Shown here: positions 37,485-46,010 of the stretch, piece by piece | Layout: each line of letters opens with the position of its first letter | Numbering within the stretch: the first letter of the stretch is position 1 | Source of the DNA: Legionellales bacterium | Lineage (GTDB): Bacteria; Pseudomonadota; Gammaproteobacteria; Comchoanobacterales; Comchoanobacteraceae | Direction: 5' to 3' | DNA: 48,749 nt | Assembly (NCBI GenBank): GCA_002722435.1 | Contig: PBLX01000020.1 | Coordinates: 1 to 48,749, forward strand | Notes under the pieces: generated by a model | Told to the model about the DNA's origin: nothing | The model's input: the letters and a program-made list of their open reading frames with translations, nothing else | The model's database searches: none | Made by a program: the position numbers and the translations under genes

Positions 37485-37718
37485 CTAGGTTGGCCCGCCT
37501 GGGCCACTAAATGATGGCTGGTTGAAAGCACTTAAAGTTTGTGTTTTGCCATTGTTACCTTTTTTCGCATTTTCAATGGCTTCCCTCTCAGCCTGTAGTT
37601 GCTTTGCTAATCTCTCAGAAAACCACTGTCTCAATCCAACTGGAAGGCTGTATGCTTCTGCAAAAGACCACCCGCCAGAGTATTTCATAAAGAAAAAGAT
37701 CTCATACACCGACTCCAT
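37485..37718 (-). CDS. Downstream part of tail assembly chaperone pair
   Basis: From ATG 37718 this is a 77-residue protein: MESVYEIFFFMKYSGGWSFA, then EAYSLPVGLRQWFSERLAKQ, then a Gly/Pro/Asn-rich tail. The same frame stays open upstream and overlaps the end of the gp26-like gene by 95 bases, including a run of seven T at 37737-37743. It may be made from its own weak start four bases after the upstream stop, or as a fusion by ribosomal frameshifting. A frameshifted pair just before the tape measure gene is the usual arrangement of tail assembly chaperones. Confidence 0.65.
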   Translation of the reverse strand: MESVYEIFFFMKYSGGWSFAEAYSLPVGLRQWFSERLAKQLQAEREAIENAKKGNNGKTQTLSAFNQPSFSGPGGPT

Positions 37719-37722
37719 GTAC

Positions 37723-38571
37723 TCAGCGGTCAGGCCAAAAAAAGTCCGCGGTAAGCGGCACCTCCATTGTATCCTCAAAGCCACAGTTAGAGCATGTAAA
37801 ATGCTGATCAATATCAATGTTTGGAGCAGCAGATTTATAAGCTTTTCTTAAAAATGCAGAGTCTCTAGATGGTATGTTCTCAGCAACATAATTTAGTGCA
37901 TCTGGTGTGCTGTTATTATTAACGGAGACCAACATAGCACGAATCTGAGTTGTGATCAAATTGTCGGGCTTATTGCCTTTGGTTGTTGAAGTATTTGAAA
38001 TTCTTTTTTCGTCATACCCATTCAAAAGCTTGAAAACAACATTTAAGCCGCTCGTTGGCAGAACTGCCAAAAACGTACCATTTCCATTATCCGTAACACC
38101 ATCTATAAGTTCGCCACTTGTAATTTCAGCAAGATTCAAATCAAAAGAATATTCTTGTCTTGTTTCACACGCGGGGCATCCAACATTAGTAGTGTAAATA
38201 TTGCCATATCCAGAAACTCTGGAAGCAATGACAAGGGCATTTTTGTCACCTACTAATAAAGACGTCGCATCAATTGATTTATCCATAATAATACTCTGGA
38301 TAACCCTATCGATTGCCACGCCTTGTTTGAGAAGAGATCTGGATGTTAAGATATCCTCTTCTTTCGCAGTCATTTGTTTAATTTCAATTGTTGTTTGATT
38401 GTGAAGTGGGTGGCCGACTGCATAGAATCTACCCTTGGACGGCAACTCAACAAACTCCGTTGGAACAACAAAAGAAAAAAGTTGTTCTGGGGAGCTTGCG
38501 TTGCTTGCCACAGGAGATTCAGCTTGGTGGGCAACGTTGCCACCACCTACTCTATCTCTATTTCTTGACAA
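37723..38571 (-). CDS. Baseplate/tail assembly protein, T4 gp26-like
   Basis: The start is TTG 38571, with GAGAGGTG upstream and no better ATG nearby. The 282-residue protein has FVVPTEFVELPSKGRFYAVG near 34, IEIKQMTAKEEDILTSRSLL near 63, a cysteine pair GCPAC near 130, and a C-terminal zinc-knuckle-like FTCSNCGFEDTMEV then PLTADFFWPDR. The two CxxC motifs suggest zinc binding. The pattern matches the gp26-like family of T4-type phages that helps build the hub. The last codons contain TTTTTTT, a possible slippery site for fusion to the next frame. Confidence 0.7.
   Translation of the reverse strand: MSRNRDRVGGGNVAHQAESPVASNASSPEQLFSFVVPTEFVELPSKGRFYAVGHPLHNQTTIEIKQMTAKEEDILTSRSLLKQGVAIDRVIQSIIMDKSIDATSLLVGDKNALVIASRVSGYGNIYTTNVGCPACETRQEYSFDLNLAEITSGELIDGVTDNGNGTFLAVLPTSGLNVVFKLLNGYDEKRISNTSTTKGNKPDNLITTQIRAMLVSVNNNSTPDALNYVAENIPSRDSAFLRKAYKSAAPNIDIDQHFTCSNCGFEDTMEVPLTADFFWPDR
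37737..37743 (-). other. Candidate programmed frameshift site (seven T)
   Basis: The coding strand reads GGACTTTTTTTGGCC. In the upstream frame this is GAC TTT TTT TGG; in the downstream frame ACT TTT TTT GGC. A +1 or -2 shift on the run would fuse residue 278 of the gp26-like protein to about 83 more residues. A -1 shift would hit TGA at once. Confidence 0.4.
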
Positions 38572-38597
38572 TATACACCTCTCGTTTTGTCAGTTTA

Positions 38598-39197
38598 TTA
38601 TACTTGGAAGAAAGTATTTCCGCCTTGGGCTCTTGCAGAACCTTCGGCTGCAGTATCTAGTCTAGCCCAATCGTAACGAAGTTTTAAGGTTAATTCTGTT
38701 AAAGAATCGGAACCATATTCTAAGGTACCGCCAAAGTTAACTTCAGTAACAAATGCATTCCAGAGAGTCCAAGATTCAATCACAGCACCATTAGCATCAA
38801 TTTGAGAAATTTTTACCTGTCCCAGTGCACCAACTGCTTTAGCCTTAGACATGCTTGTTAAGTCTTCATTAGTTGCTTTGGTTGGGGGCTTATAGCCAGC
38901 CGCTGTAACAATACCAGCTAAAGTAGCGGCTGAATCGGGATCGCCTGCAGGATCAACTGCGGTGATATCAATAGCATTCCATGTTACCGCGTTTGGGTAG
39001 TAGAATGTGTGATTCAAATATTTGTGCTCTGTCTCAGAAACAGTGAAAGTAGGCTTTGTAACCGACTTTGCGTACCACATCAACGAGCCACCCTGTTGTG
39101 AGTCGATTCCGTCGACGGTAATTGTAAACCTAAAAGCTCTTTTAGGATCTTTTAAAGGTGTGTCGGATTCTCCGAAATTTGTTGACCAAAATGCCAT
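38598..39197 (-). CDS. Tail tube protein (gp19-like)
   Basis: The 199-residue protein has the tube-protein signature: AFRFTITVDG near 20, SLMWYAKSVTKPTFTVSETE near 38, HTFYYPNAVTWNAIDITAVD near 64, then a C-terminal beta strand set with WTLWNAFVTEVNFGGTLEYG and LKLRYDWARL. These correspond to the beta-sandwich that stacks into the inner tail tube. It directly follows the sheath gene, as in T4. GGGAG precedes the ATG. Confidence 0.9.
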   Translation of the reverse strand: MAFWSTNFGESDTPLKDPKRAFRFTITVDGIDSQQGGSLMWYAKSVTKPTFTVSETEHKYLNHTFYYPNAVTWNAIDITAVDPAGDPDSAATLAGIVTAAGYKPPTKATNEDLTSMSKAKAVGALGQVKISQIDANGAVIESWTLWNAFVTEVNFGGTLEYGSDSLTELTLKLRYDWARLDTAAEGSARAQGGNTFFQV

Positions 39198-39240
39198 TTT
39201 TAGTTTTCTCCCTTGAAATTAACTAGTTTTTAAATTATTT

Positions 39241-42132
39241 TTAGTCATCGAAAGATGCACCAGTCGATGCGATAACGAAGTCAATTGCGATGAACTCAAT
39301 TGCTCTTGCTGGCTTGACCATAATCTTCGCGTAGAGGATGTTTTGGTCAATAAGATCTGGTGTCGTAGTAGTCTCATCAAGAATGAGTCTATAATCCGTG
39401 ATACCGAATCTGGTCTTGACGTTTGCCAAGAATGGCTCGATAAGGCCAGTAAATCTGTCCCACGTTGCTTGGACATTCTGCTCGAAGAGAACTTGGGTCG
39501 AAAGGATAGAGATTTGCTTTTTCAAGTAAATGACAAGCCTGCGAACGTTAATTCTATCGAGTGCCGATGGGCGTTCCTGAAGAGTCTTTTGACCAAGGAC
39601 AACGATTCCATTAGATGGGAACGAAGCAATTGGGTTGATACGCCCATCATAGAGAGTATCGCGCTCTTTGGAGGAAAGCCTTTCTGAAACATTGACAATT
39701 GGAATTCCTGCTGCGCCTTCTGTAAGGCCACCGCGGTTGAAGCCTGCTGGTGCGAACCAAACATCCGATCTAGCCTCTGAAGATGCTAACACACCCATCA
39801 TTGCGACACTTGGCGGAATCCAAACTAATTGTCCTGTACTTTCGTCTCTTGTTTGCACCCATGGGTAGAAGGTCGCACCGTAGGAGGAATCAAGCCTTCT
39901 ATCCTTAAGAGTGTTGGCAGTGCCGACAACATTTAAGTTAACACGTTGTGCTTTTTTCTTATAACCCTCATGAGTTGGGGTGTAAACATTTGGAAGATCG
40001 ATCAGAGCCATTGTATCTGCTCTGTCTTCGCAAGTTCTAACCATGTGGTTTGTAAGCGCCGTGTTTGTAAGACCCGGAACAACCAACAGGTTCATGTCGA
40101 TAAGTTCAGGATCAGCAACCGTGTCAATAGCACGCTTGTAAGAGTGGTAAACATAGCTGTTATCTTCTGTGGATCCGTCGCCCATTAACACGTTTGCGAG
40201 TGGGTCAGGTTTAGTGATATCGAAGCCGTCAAAACCACCCCAGAACGGTGCTGTGAATTTATCAATACCCTCATCAAGAAGTGTTTTATAGCTAGCTGTT
40301 GCGCTGGCTGCTGTAACAGAAACTCCTCCTTTTCTAGAGCCAGACTCGTAGTTGAACACTGAGCTTTCTTTTCTAACATTGTCAAGACTGAAGATATACG
40401 CCCATGGCTGTACACCATCTCCAACATTAATATGATTAGGATCATCTGGGAAATCTGCATAAAGAAGTCTATGCAAATCACCTAAACCTGAAGCTGGTGC
40501 AGTTGATTTAGCAGTGCGTGTAGTGCGGAAACCAAAGTAGGCGTCTGTTTGATCTACAAGGCCACCATCCATCGACGACGAACGAAGTAAGCTTGACGGG
40601 AAAGTAAATGATGCGGTAACATCAGGCGCGCCGTCGCCGCGTCGTATACCTCCCTCCATTCCGCCAATAAGCTGAAATTTTCCGGAAAATCCATAAAGAT
40701 CTTCTTGATATGTAACCATCGCGCTTCCAGAAGAATCTGCTCTGTCACTAGCGTTATTATACGCTGCATATCTTGGCCCCGAGTAATAGCCGAATGGAAG
40801 AAGCGACGGATCAGTTGCGCCGGCTTCAACATCGTTGTTCATTTCAACTCTAATAAATTTAGACATGTTAGGATACTCGCCATAGTATCTTAATCTCTTA
40901 GCACTGTTATCCCACTGTGCGTAAACATCACCAATTTTTCTTGCGACAAAGTTTGGCGAAGCTGGATTTAAGTTGCAATTATCGAATCTTTCAAGAACTT
41001 CGATTCTGTTATCGGTGTCAAGAAGGCTCCGCAAAACAACCGAGAAGGAACCAAATTGGCTTGTGTTGGTTGAGGACTGTTTAATTCTTTCGATTGACAC
41101 TTTCACATTCTTGTGCAACCACTCACCATGGCCGCGGCCCTTCAAACGGAACAGTTTCTGCATGTTTACAGGCTCGTAGCTTGTGGCAACTCCTACGTCT
41201 TGAGAAATAAACCAGCCGGCAGTAGCTTCACGCCATTGTTGACCTTTCATTTGCGAGGGGCCAACACCACTGGCCAAAGAACCAGAACCAAGCGCAACAA
41301 TACACCCCACACTGGCAGAGTTATGAAAGCCGTTGCTTTGCACGCTCTGCTCAAATGTTTCACCAAGCCAGTAATCTTTTGAACCTGACGGATAGAAAGT
41401 CGTAGTGTTTCCACCCCATAGTTGTGGGTTTGTGCAAAACTGACTACGGATAAAGTTTTCTGAGTTGTTATTGAAGTTAAATGTGAACGTCTCCGTGCCT
41501 TGAGAGGTGCCTTGAATGGAAGCTCTATAGTTACCATTTGCGTCACTAGAGATGAACGCTCCAGCAGAAGCGGTAACTGAACCACTTCCCCAAAGTGCTC
41601 CAGAAAGTTGAATAACACCGTTTTGTAAGTACCAAATTGCAGCACAGGTTCCTGTACCGAGGTCTCCCTCAACCGCACTGGAAGAAGTGAATAGGAATAG
41701 TCCATATGCGCCACCATTTTGTGATCTGGGCGTAGATGACATCGTTACCGGCGTTTTGTCGGTCTTCCAGCCTGCTGCAGCATCGCCGCCAGCAGCCTGA
41801 CCGGTGGGAGTGTGAACGCCCATTAATCTAATATAAGTTATGGGTGCGACATTTGAACGTAAAAATGCTTTTGCAGCATAAGTTCCATACATAGGTGATT
41901 GTCTGTTACCCTCACGGTAGATATCTCCACCGCCGGCGCCTGGGACTGTATCTCCGAACTGTTCCACAAATTGCGAAAACGATTCTACTTTTGTGGGCAG
42001 GCCTGCAAGACCTTTGCTGGCTCTACCAATAATAACTGGCCCAATTGCATCTGGTTGGCGGGGTCTAAACGAGTTATCAATCTCGTTGATAAAAACACCG
42101 GGTGAAACAAACTTAAAGTTTTTAACTGACAT
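39241..42132 (-). CDS. Contractile tail sheath protein (gp18-like)
   Basis: At 963 residues this is larger than T4 gp18 (659). The N-terminus FVSPGVFINEIDNSFRPRQP and GPVIIGRASKGLAGLPTKV is typical of sheath proteins, and the C-terminus has LDRINVRRLVIYLKKQISIL, FLANVKTRFGITDYRLILDE and ARAIEFIAIDFVI, matching the conserved handshake and core domain. The middle holds a large insertion, rich in Gly, Ser and Asn, likely surface-exposed. The late-type motif lies 53 bases upstream, with GAGGATAAAGTCAA before the ATG. Confidence 0.93.
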   Translation of the reverse strand: MSVKNFKFVSPGVFINEIDNSFRPRQPDAIGPVIIGRASKGLAGLPTKVESFSQFVEQFGDTVPGAGGGDIYREGNRQSPMYGTYAAKAFLRSNVAPITYIRLMGVHTPTGQAAGGDAAAGWKTDKTPVTMSSTPRSQNGGAYGLFLFTSSSAVEGDLGTGTCAAIWYLQNGVIQLSGALWGSGSVTASAGAFISSDANGNYRASIQGTSQGTETFTFNFNNNSENFIRSQFCTNPQLWGGNTTTFYPSGSKDYWLGETFEQSVQSNGFHNSASVGCIVALGSGSLASGVGPSQMKGQQWREATAGWFISQDVGVATSYEPVNMQKLFRLKGRGHGEWLHKNVKVSIERIKQSSTNTSQFGSFSVVLRSLLDTDNRIEVLERFDNCNLNPASPNFVARKIGDVYAQWDNSAKRLRYYGEYPNMSKFIRVEMNNDVEAGATDPSLLPFGYYSGPRYAAYNNASDRADSSGSAMVTYQEDLYGFSGKFQLIGGMEGGIRRGDGAPDVTASFTFPSSLLRSSSMDGGLVDQTDAYFGFRTTRTAKSTAPASGLGDLHRLLYADFPDDPNHINVGDGVQPWAYIFSLDNVRKESSVFNYESGSRKGGVSVTAASATASYKTLLDEGIDKFTAPFWGGFDGFDITKPDPLANVLMGDGSTEDNSYVYHSYKRAIDTVADPELIDMNLLVVPGLTNTALTNHMVRTCEDRADTMALIDLPNVYTPTHEGYKKKAQRVNLNVVGTANTLKDRRLDSSYGATFYPWVQTRDESTGQLVWIPPSVAMMGVLASSEARSDVWFAPAGFNRGGLTEGAAGIPIVNVSERLSSKERDTLYDGRINPIASFPSNGIVVLGQKTLQERPSALDRINVRRLVIYLKKQISILSTQVLFEQNVQATWDRFTGLIEPFLANVKTRFGITDYRLILDETTTTPDLIDQNILYAKIMVKPARAIEFIAIDFVIASTGASFDD

Positions 42133-42185
42133 TTGACTTTATCCTCACTTGATTATAATTGAAAAAATTATAAGTTAATCAACAG

Positions 42186-42193
42186 TAAATAGT
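42186..42193 (-). promoter_or_regulatory. ACTATTTA late-type motif before the tail sheath gene
   Basis: The coding strand reads GGTTTACTATTTACTGTTG, 53 bases before ATG 42132, in the 117-base gap after the gp15-like gene. Nothing else is apparent in that gap. Confidence 0.55.
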
Positions 42194-42249
42194 AAACCCA
42201 TTTTCAAAAGTCTCGAAGTGAATAAAGAAAATTGGCTGCAGTTCAGGAA

Positions 42250-43134
42250 CTAGTCAAATGTAAAAGGCGATTCACCGGGAAGTGGCTCAGATTCTCTGGG
42301 ATATGTTATCTCTACAGTGTTTTCATCTATTCTAACTAAATTGCGATCATCGTTCTCGCCTTCACCGATTAAATAGCCCAGAACCTTTATGTTTATATCA
42401 GTTGAAAACATCCTGATATCCTCATTTAAATTTGACATGTTATTATTGTGTGCAAAAGCAGGTTGAATAAATGCTTCATACCGGTGACCATTTCTTTTCA
42501 TTACAAATGAATTAATTTGACCAGTTCTTGCAATAAACGGGGCCATAAGTTCATTCATTTGTTGCTGATATTCTGTTTTTATATTAATTTTGTAATCTAA
42601 TTCAACATAAACAGGAATTGGTATTGATAATGTTTGAATAATAATTTTTTTATTTATTCTTGGATAATATTTTTGAATTGTGCTTGATTTAGGTAGAGAT
42701 CTCATGGACTGCGCAACTGCAAAATTTCTAGTTTTATCTTTTACAATTCTTTTTGCAACGACCATACGTCCGGTTCTCTGATCGCCTTCACGCGAATAAA
42801 TTTGTGCCTGAAATGAACCTTTGTTTGCTGGGTTTTTATTAATCGCAGTTCTTTCTACGCTGATAAGCGGTAATTTTAGTGCGCCGCGTTGATCTCTAAG
42901 GCTTTTTTCATTTTTTACTTGGAATGCCCTTTCAGGAGCTTGCCATAGTACGGGCACCTTTTCTCTACCCTCGTTTGTTTGCGCCTCAAGAGCCAAATCT
43001 ATCTTTAAATACGATGTCATGGCATAATCTATGTTTTCAATATCAGATTTTAGCATGCCTATTTCTTCTAACGAAACAGAGCCTGTGCCTTGTGTTGCTG
43101 GCAACATTGCAAAATCAAAATTATCAGGTAGCAT
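42250..43134 (-). CDS. Tail sheath stabiliser/terminator (gp15-like)
   Basis: I start at ATG 43134 (MLPDNFDFAMLPATQGTGSV) since AGAGG lies eight bases upstream; longer frames have no such site. The 294-residue protein contains IQTLSIPIPVYVELDYKINI, KTEYQQQMNELMAPFIARTG near 200 and a beta stretch DIRMFSTDINIKVLGYLIG near 255, resembling T4 gp15 (SIFTRYEDDMxQIxEQILPYF ... LTFEVNGWM). Such proteins cap the tail tube and sheath at the head end. Position between the gp14-like and sheath genes matches T4 order. It overlaps its upstream neighbour by 11 bases. Confidence 0.7.
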   Translation of the reverse strand: MLPDNFDFAMLPATQGTGSVSLEEIGMLKSDIENIDYAMTSYLKIDLALEAQTNEGREKVPVLWQAPERAFQVKNEKSLRDQRGALKLPLISVERTAINKNPANKGSFQAQIYSREGDQRTGRMVVAKRIVKDKTRNFAVAQSMRSLPKSSTIQKYYPRINKKIIIQTLSIPIPVYVELDYKINIKTEYQQQMNELMAPFIARTGQINSFVMKRNGHRYEAFIQPAFAHNNNMSNLNEDIRMFSTDINIKVLGYLIGEGENDDRNLVRIDENTVEITYPRESEPLPGESPFTFD

Positions 43135-43612
43135 TGAATAAACCTCTTCTTGCTCGCTTACAGGTAGCATTAATTTCAAAAGTTTGATCAACTTGACCAA
43201 AAAGTTTTCTTGGTTCAGATAATTTAACTATTTCATAATAGGTTTTACCATACAAAATAAAATCACCTTCTCGCACAAAAAGGTTTTGATCTTCAGTAAG
43301 TCTTCTTTTGTGAAAATGTACTGTAATCGCTGAATCTGAGTCAATTCCAGCGCCTTCTAAATAGCTTGTGGCTTCATTGTCAAACTTAACGAGCGCCATA
43401 ACCCTAATGGGTGATAAAAATGTTTTTTCTACCGCTTCACCATACATATCGTGAAAGTTGGTTCTTTCCATATCGATAGGATAGTAAAGTATTTGCTGTC
43501 CAATAACGTGCTCAATAAGCTCATCGTTGACTTGCTTTACTAAATCACGCTCTTTCTTGCCAAGAAATAATGGAGGTGGCGGCTGTTCAGGTCTGTCCCA
43601 TTTATTTGACAT
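43124..43612 (-). CDS. Neck protein (gp14-like)
   Basis: The 162-residue protein has QQILYYPIDMERTNFHDMYG near 40, GEAVEKTFLSPIRVMALVKF near 59, FVREGDFILYGKTYYEIVKL near 110 and a basic end NATCKRARRG. These resemble the T4 gp14 neck family, which joins the head portal to the tail. Gene order (gp13-like, this gene, gp15-like) supports the call. A Pro-rich N-terminus (PEQPPPPLF) is unusual. The assignment is by pattern, so a different head-completion protein is possible. Confidence 0.65.
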   Translation of the reverse strand: MSNKWDRPEQPPPPLFLGKKERDLVKQVNDELIEHVIGQQILYYPIDMERTNFHDMYGEAVEKTFLSPIRVMALVKFDNEATSYLEGAGIDSDSAITVHFHKRRLTEDQNLFVREGDFILYGKTYYEIVKLSEPRKLFGQVDQTFEINATCKRARRGLFNAT

Positions 43613-43616
43613 TTAC

Positions 43617-44876
43617 TTACCCCACAAAAATTGGCAAAGGAGAAAAAGCAAACGTTTTTGCTGCTGATTCTGCTTTTTCCGAAGACATACGAGCCAATTC
43701 CTGATATTCGGTTTCTTTTAACATTTCCATCAATTTATCTTTAAGCTGTTGTTGCTCATCTTTCGCTTGGGAAAGCAATTCAGAATGATTTAGGGTTACT
43801 GATTCTCCGGGAATTGGAATTTGAGTAAACTTGCCTCTGATTTGCCCTAACATTTCTTTACAAAGGGCCAATGAATATTTTCTAATCCATTGTTTACCCA
43901 TGGAGTTTATGTTCTCATAAGGAATATTTGAAAATGGTAAAGTATTTAAGTTGTTAACTCCGTTTACGCCATCTTCATACGCACTATTGGTTGCAGTTGC
44001 ATCTTCTTTCACATAAAATTGAAACCATATCGTATCGTCTTGGAAACCAAAGAAAGACGGTGTTGGAAATAATCTTAATTTATTATTTTTAATTTCATAC
44101 GAATAATGCGATGTTCGCGTAAAAATTGAATCTTCATACATAACGGCCTGCATTTTATTTTGCCAAGTTGGTATTAATTCAAATGTTGAGTCATCTGCAA
44201 ATTGACCGTATGTGCTCATATTCCCCACAACACCAATGCCGCCATAATAGCCGTAAAAGCGCCACATTGCTCTAGGTGATTTATAAAATACTTTGGTTAC
44301 AAAAATTCTTTTGCCATTGATGTCAAAATCAACTGAGCGACCTGCGTGATCAACACCAGCAGCAGATGCACTTTGCACAATATTTTGTAAGTCGTAATCT
44401 TGAATATTTTTTACCGGGTTAAACGAAGCTGAGTAAATTGTTCTTGTACCGCCGAAGTTGCCCATTGATGCAAGCCCATCACCAATCTTTTGTGAATACG
44501 CAACCTGAAATCTTGGAAATTTTAGGTTCGTTGCTGATCCAGATTTAATTTCACCCTTGTGGTCAAAGGTACCAGTGACATCGCCTAATGAATCACCAAG
44601 TGAGTTTTTACTCTGGTGTAAATTAATGATATAAGAATATTCTAAGACTGCTTCTTCATACGCGGCATAAACATTTGCCGGTGTCAATTCAATATCAACT
44701 ACATCGCCACCTAGTTTTTTATATACATAATTCACCTGTAGCGATGCGCCACTTAGAAAGTCAACAGAGCCCGTATAAATGCCAAATGGAACTGCAGATG
44801 AAACATTATCAGCAGAACCTGTTGAGGTTAATATAATTGCACTTGTTGTTGATTTTGGCGCAAGGTTAGTAGGCAT
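43617..44876 (-). CDS. Neck protein (gp13-like)
   Basis: The 419-residue protein has a beta-rich N-terminal two thirds and a C-terminal helical signature INSMGKQWIRKYSLALCKEM, LGQIRGKFTQIPIPGESVTL followed by a coiled-coil, matching the T4 gp13 end (W-KRY..AL.K..WG....K....LPGGVTFNG). gp13 closes the DNA-filled head. It begins the neck cluster. The late-type motif lies 19 bases upstream and TAGGAGACTTTTTT precedes the ATG. Confidence 0.75.
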   Translation of the reverse strand: MPTNLAPKSTTSAIILTSTGSADNVSSAVPFGIYTGSVDFLSGASLQVNYVYKKLGGDVVDIELTPANVYAAYEEAVLEYSYIINLHQSKNSLGDSLGDVTGTFDHKGEIKSGSATNLKFPRFQVAYSQKIGDGLASMGNFGGTRTIYSASFNPVKNIQDYDLQNIVQSASAAGVDHAGRSVDFDINGKRIFVTKVFYKSPRAMWRFYGYYGGIGVVGNMSTYGQFADDSTFELIPTWQNKMQAVMYEDSIFTRTSHYSYEIKNNKLRLFPTPSFFGFQDDTIWFQFYVKEDATATNSAYEDGVNGVNNLNTLPFSNIPYENINSMGKQWIRKYSLALCKEMLGQIRGKFTQIPIPGESVTLNHSELLSQAKDEQQQLKDKLMEMLKETEYQELARMSSEKAESAAKTFAFSPLPIFVG

Positions 44877-44895
44877 AAAAAAGTCTCCTATTCCT

Positions 44896-44903
44896 TAAAT
44901 AGT
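44896..44903 (-). promoter_or_regulatory. ACTATTTA late-type motif before the gp13-like gene
   Basis: The coding strand reads TCTTAACTATTTAAGGAATAGGAG, 19 bases before ATG 44876. Confidence 0.55.
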
Positions 44904-44955
44904 TAAGAATACAACAAAACCCCTGCTGATAAATGGCTGATATTTTAGGTGGCCT

Positions 44956-45282
44956 TTATTTTTTAGTGGTTTTGGAGGTAGTGCGAGTTTTTCTTGCTTT
45001 TGTTGTGCGTCTAGTTTTAGCTGGCGCTCTGACAGTTGGCTCTGGTGCTGCTTCCTCTGTTGGTTCCGTTAAAACACTAGAAACTACTGTTTCTGCTTGT
45101 TCTTCAGCGGCCGCCACTTCTCGTTCGATGGTTTCAACTTTCTGTGCGATTGCACTAATTCTTTCACTATTTGAAGTGGTAGTTGTTGGCGTTGTCGTAG
45201 CGACTCCACCTGATGCCGGGTGGCTTGCATATTTGGTACCAAACTTAGTGCCTCTAGCAATGATTCTTCTTTTCTTTCCCAT
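44956..45282 (-). CDS. Small virion-type protein with histone-like basic tail
   Basis: The 108-residue product starts MGKKRRIIARGTKFGTKYAS, then a Thr-rich linker, a short coiled coil (ISAIAQKVETIEREVAAAEE), a Pro/Glu linker and a tail of Arg, Lys and Thr (KTRRTTKARKTRTTSKTTKK). Both ends are strongly basic, as in DNA-condensing or DNA-bound proteins. The family is not recognised. It has its own late-type motif and CAGGAG site, between decoration-like and neck genes, so packaged-DNA binding or head decoration is an inference. Confidence 0.65.
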   Translation of the reverse strand: MGKKRRIIARGTKFGTKYASHPASGGVATTTPTTTTSNSERISAIAQKVETIEREVAAAEEQAETVVSSVLTEPTEEAAPEPTVRAPAKTRRTTKARKTRTTSKTTKK

Positions 45283-45304
45283 GATGGGCTCCTGTGTTAC
45301 TAAG

Positions 45305-45312
45305 TAAATAGT
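45305..45312 (-). promoter_or_regulatory. ACTATTTA late-type motif before the basic-tail gene
   Basis: The coding strand reads CAAACTATTTACTTAGTAAC, 22 bases before ATG 45282, downstream of the 45382-45411 terminator. Confidence 0.55.
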
Positions 45313-45381
45313 TTGTTTTTTTCAAAAACGAAAATCTGAAAAATTAGTCCGGAAAAATTTTTGACAGATCGACATTTTAAC

Positions 45382-45411
45382 AAAAAAACCCCTCATCCAA
45401 AGATGAGAGGT
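45382..45411 (-). terminator. Rho-independent terminator of the decoration-like gene
   Basis: On the minus strand ACCTCTCATC, loop TTTG, GATGAGGGG, then seven T. A clear stem-loop and U-run between 45433 and the next late-type motif. Confidence 0.85.
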
Positions 45412-45432
45412 AAAATGTAATAAAATTAATTT

Positions 45433-45927
45433 TTATTGATCTGCGAAAACAACACCGGTATCAGTTGCACTGTTAACGTATCCGTTAATAAACCAGTTAG
45501 TGCCATCACAAAAAAGTTCAACGTATGTTCCAGCATCAGGCGTCAAAATTGTAACCTTTGAGTTAGAAGATAAGTTTGGGTGATATGCAGCACCATCTTC
45601 TCCACCAATGTCGTGCTGAAGAAGACCACCAATAAAGAAATTAGTGTTTGAGCCAGTGCTGATCAAAAGATCTTCTGCGTCGGCTGCACCACCAACATAC
45701 TCAAGTCTGAAATACAAACCGTTTTCTGCACTAGGCAAGTTTAAGGTTGCATCGGCTGAAAGACCGCCGGCCAATGGGCCGAAGAGAATCTTCTTACCGC
45801 TGTCCGAAGCTTCAAGCGACTTCGTTTCGGTTAACTTAATGTAACCCGGATGTCTGTGGTGAAGTTCTTTTTGGTTGTCATTAATCAGCTTTTGAATTCT
45901 GCTGTGACCAACTCTTTTTGTTCCCAT
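45433..45927 (-). CDS. Probable head decoration protein
   Basis: The 164-residue protein has a basic N-terminus (GTKRVGHSRIQKLINDNQKE) and a beta-rich body with GLYFRLEYVGGAADAEDLLI near 88, STGSNTNFFIGGL and VELFCDGTNWFINGYV near 140. The repeating hydrophobic strand pattern and GDGTxW-like turn resemble capsid decoration or fibre-like domains. It lies right after the major capsid gene with its own late-type motif and terminator, suggesting high, independent expression. The exact family is not recognised. Confidence 0.65.
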   Translation of the reverse strand: MGTKRVGHSRIQKLINDNQKELHHRHPGYIKLTETKSLEASDSGKKILFGPLAGGLSADATLNLPSAENGLYFRLEYVGGAADAEDLLISTGSNTNFFIGGLLQHDIGGEDGAAYHPNLSSNSKVTILTPDAGTYVELFCDGTNWFINGYVNSATDTGVVFADQ

Positions 45928-45992
45928 GTTTAAAACCCTCCATTTTAAATTATGTTAAAAACATATGGTATCAGATATTTCTATCCTTGCTA

Positions 45993-46000
45993 TAAATAGT
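45993..46000 (-). promoter_or_regulatory. ACTATTTA late-type motif before the decoration-like gene
   Basis: The coding strand reads AAAACTATTTATAGCAAGG, 65 bases before ATG 45927 and directly after the capsid gene terminator. Confidence 0.55.
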
Positions 46001-46010
46001 TTTGCATACA

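Noticed and set aside
45361-45390. Plus-strand TTGACA as a promoter facing right
   Set aside because: No -10 box at 16-18 bases and no plus-strand gene downstream.
311-46000. Reading the late motif as plus-strand T4 late promoters (TATAAATA)
   Set aside because: Only some copies contain TATAAATA on the plus strand and all genes run the other way. The shared part is the octamer ACTATTTA on the coding strand, so I prefer that reading, while noting that direction is not proven.
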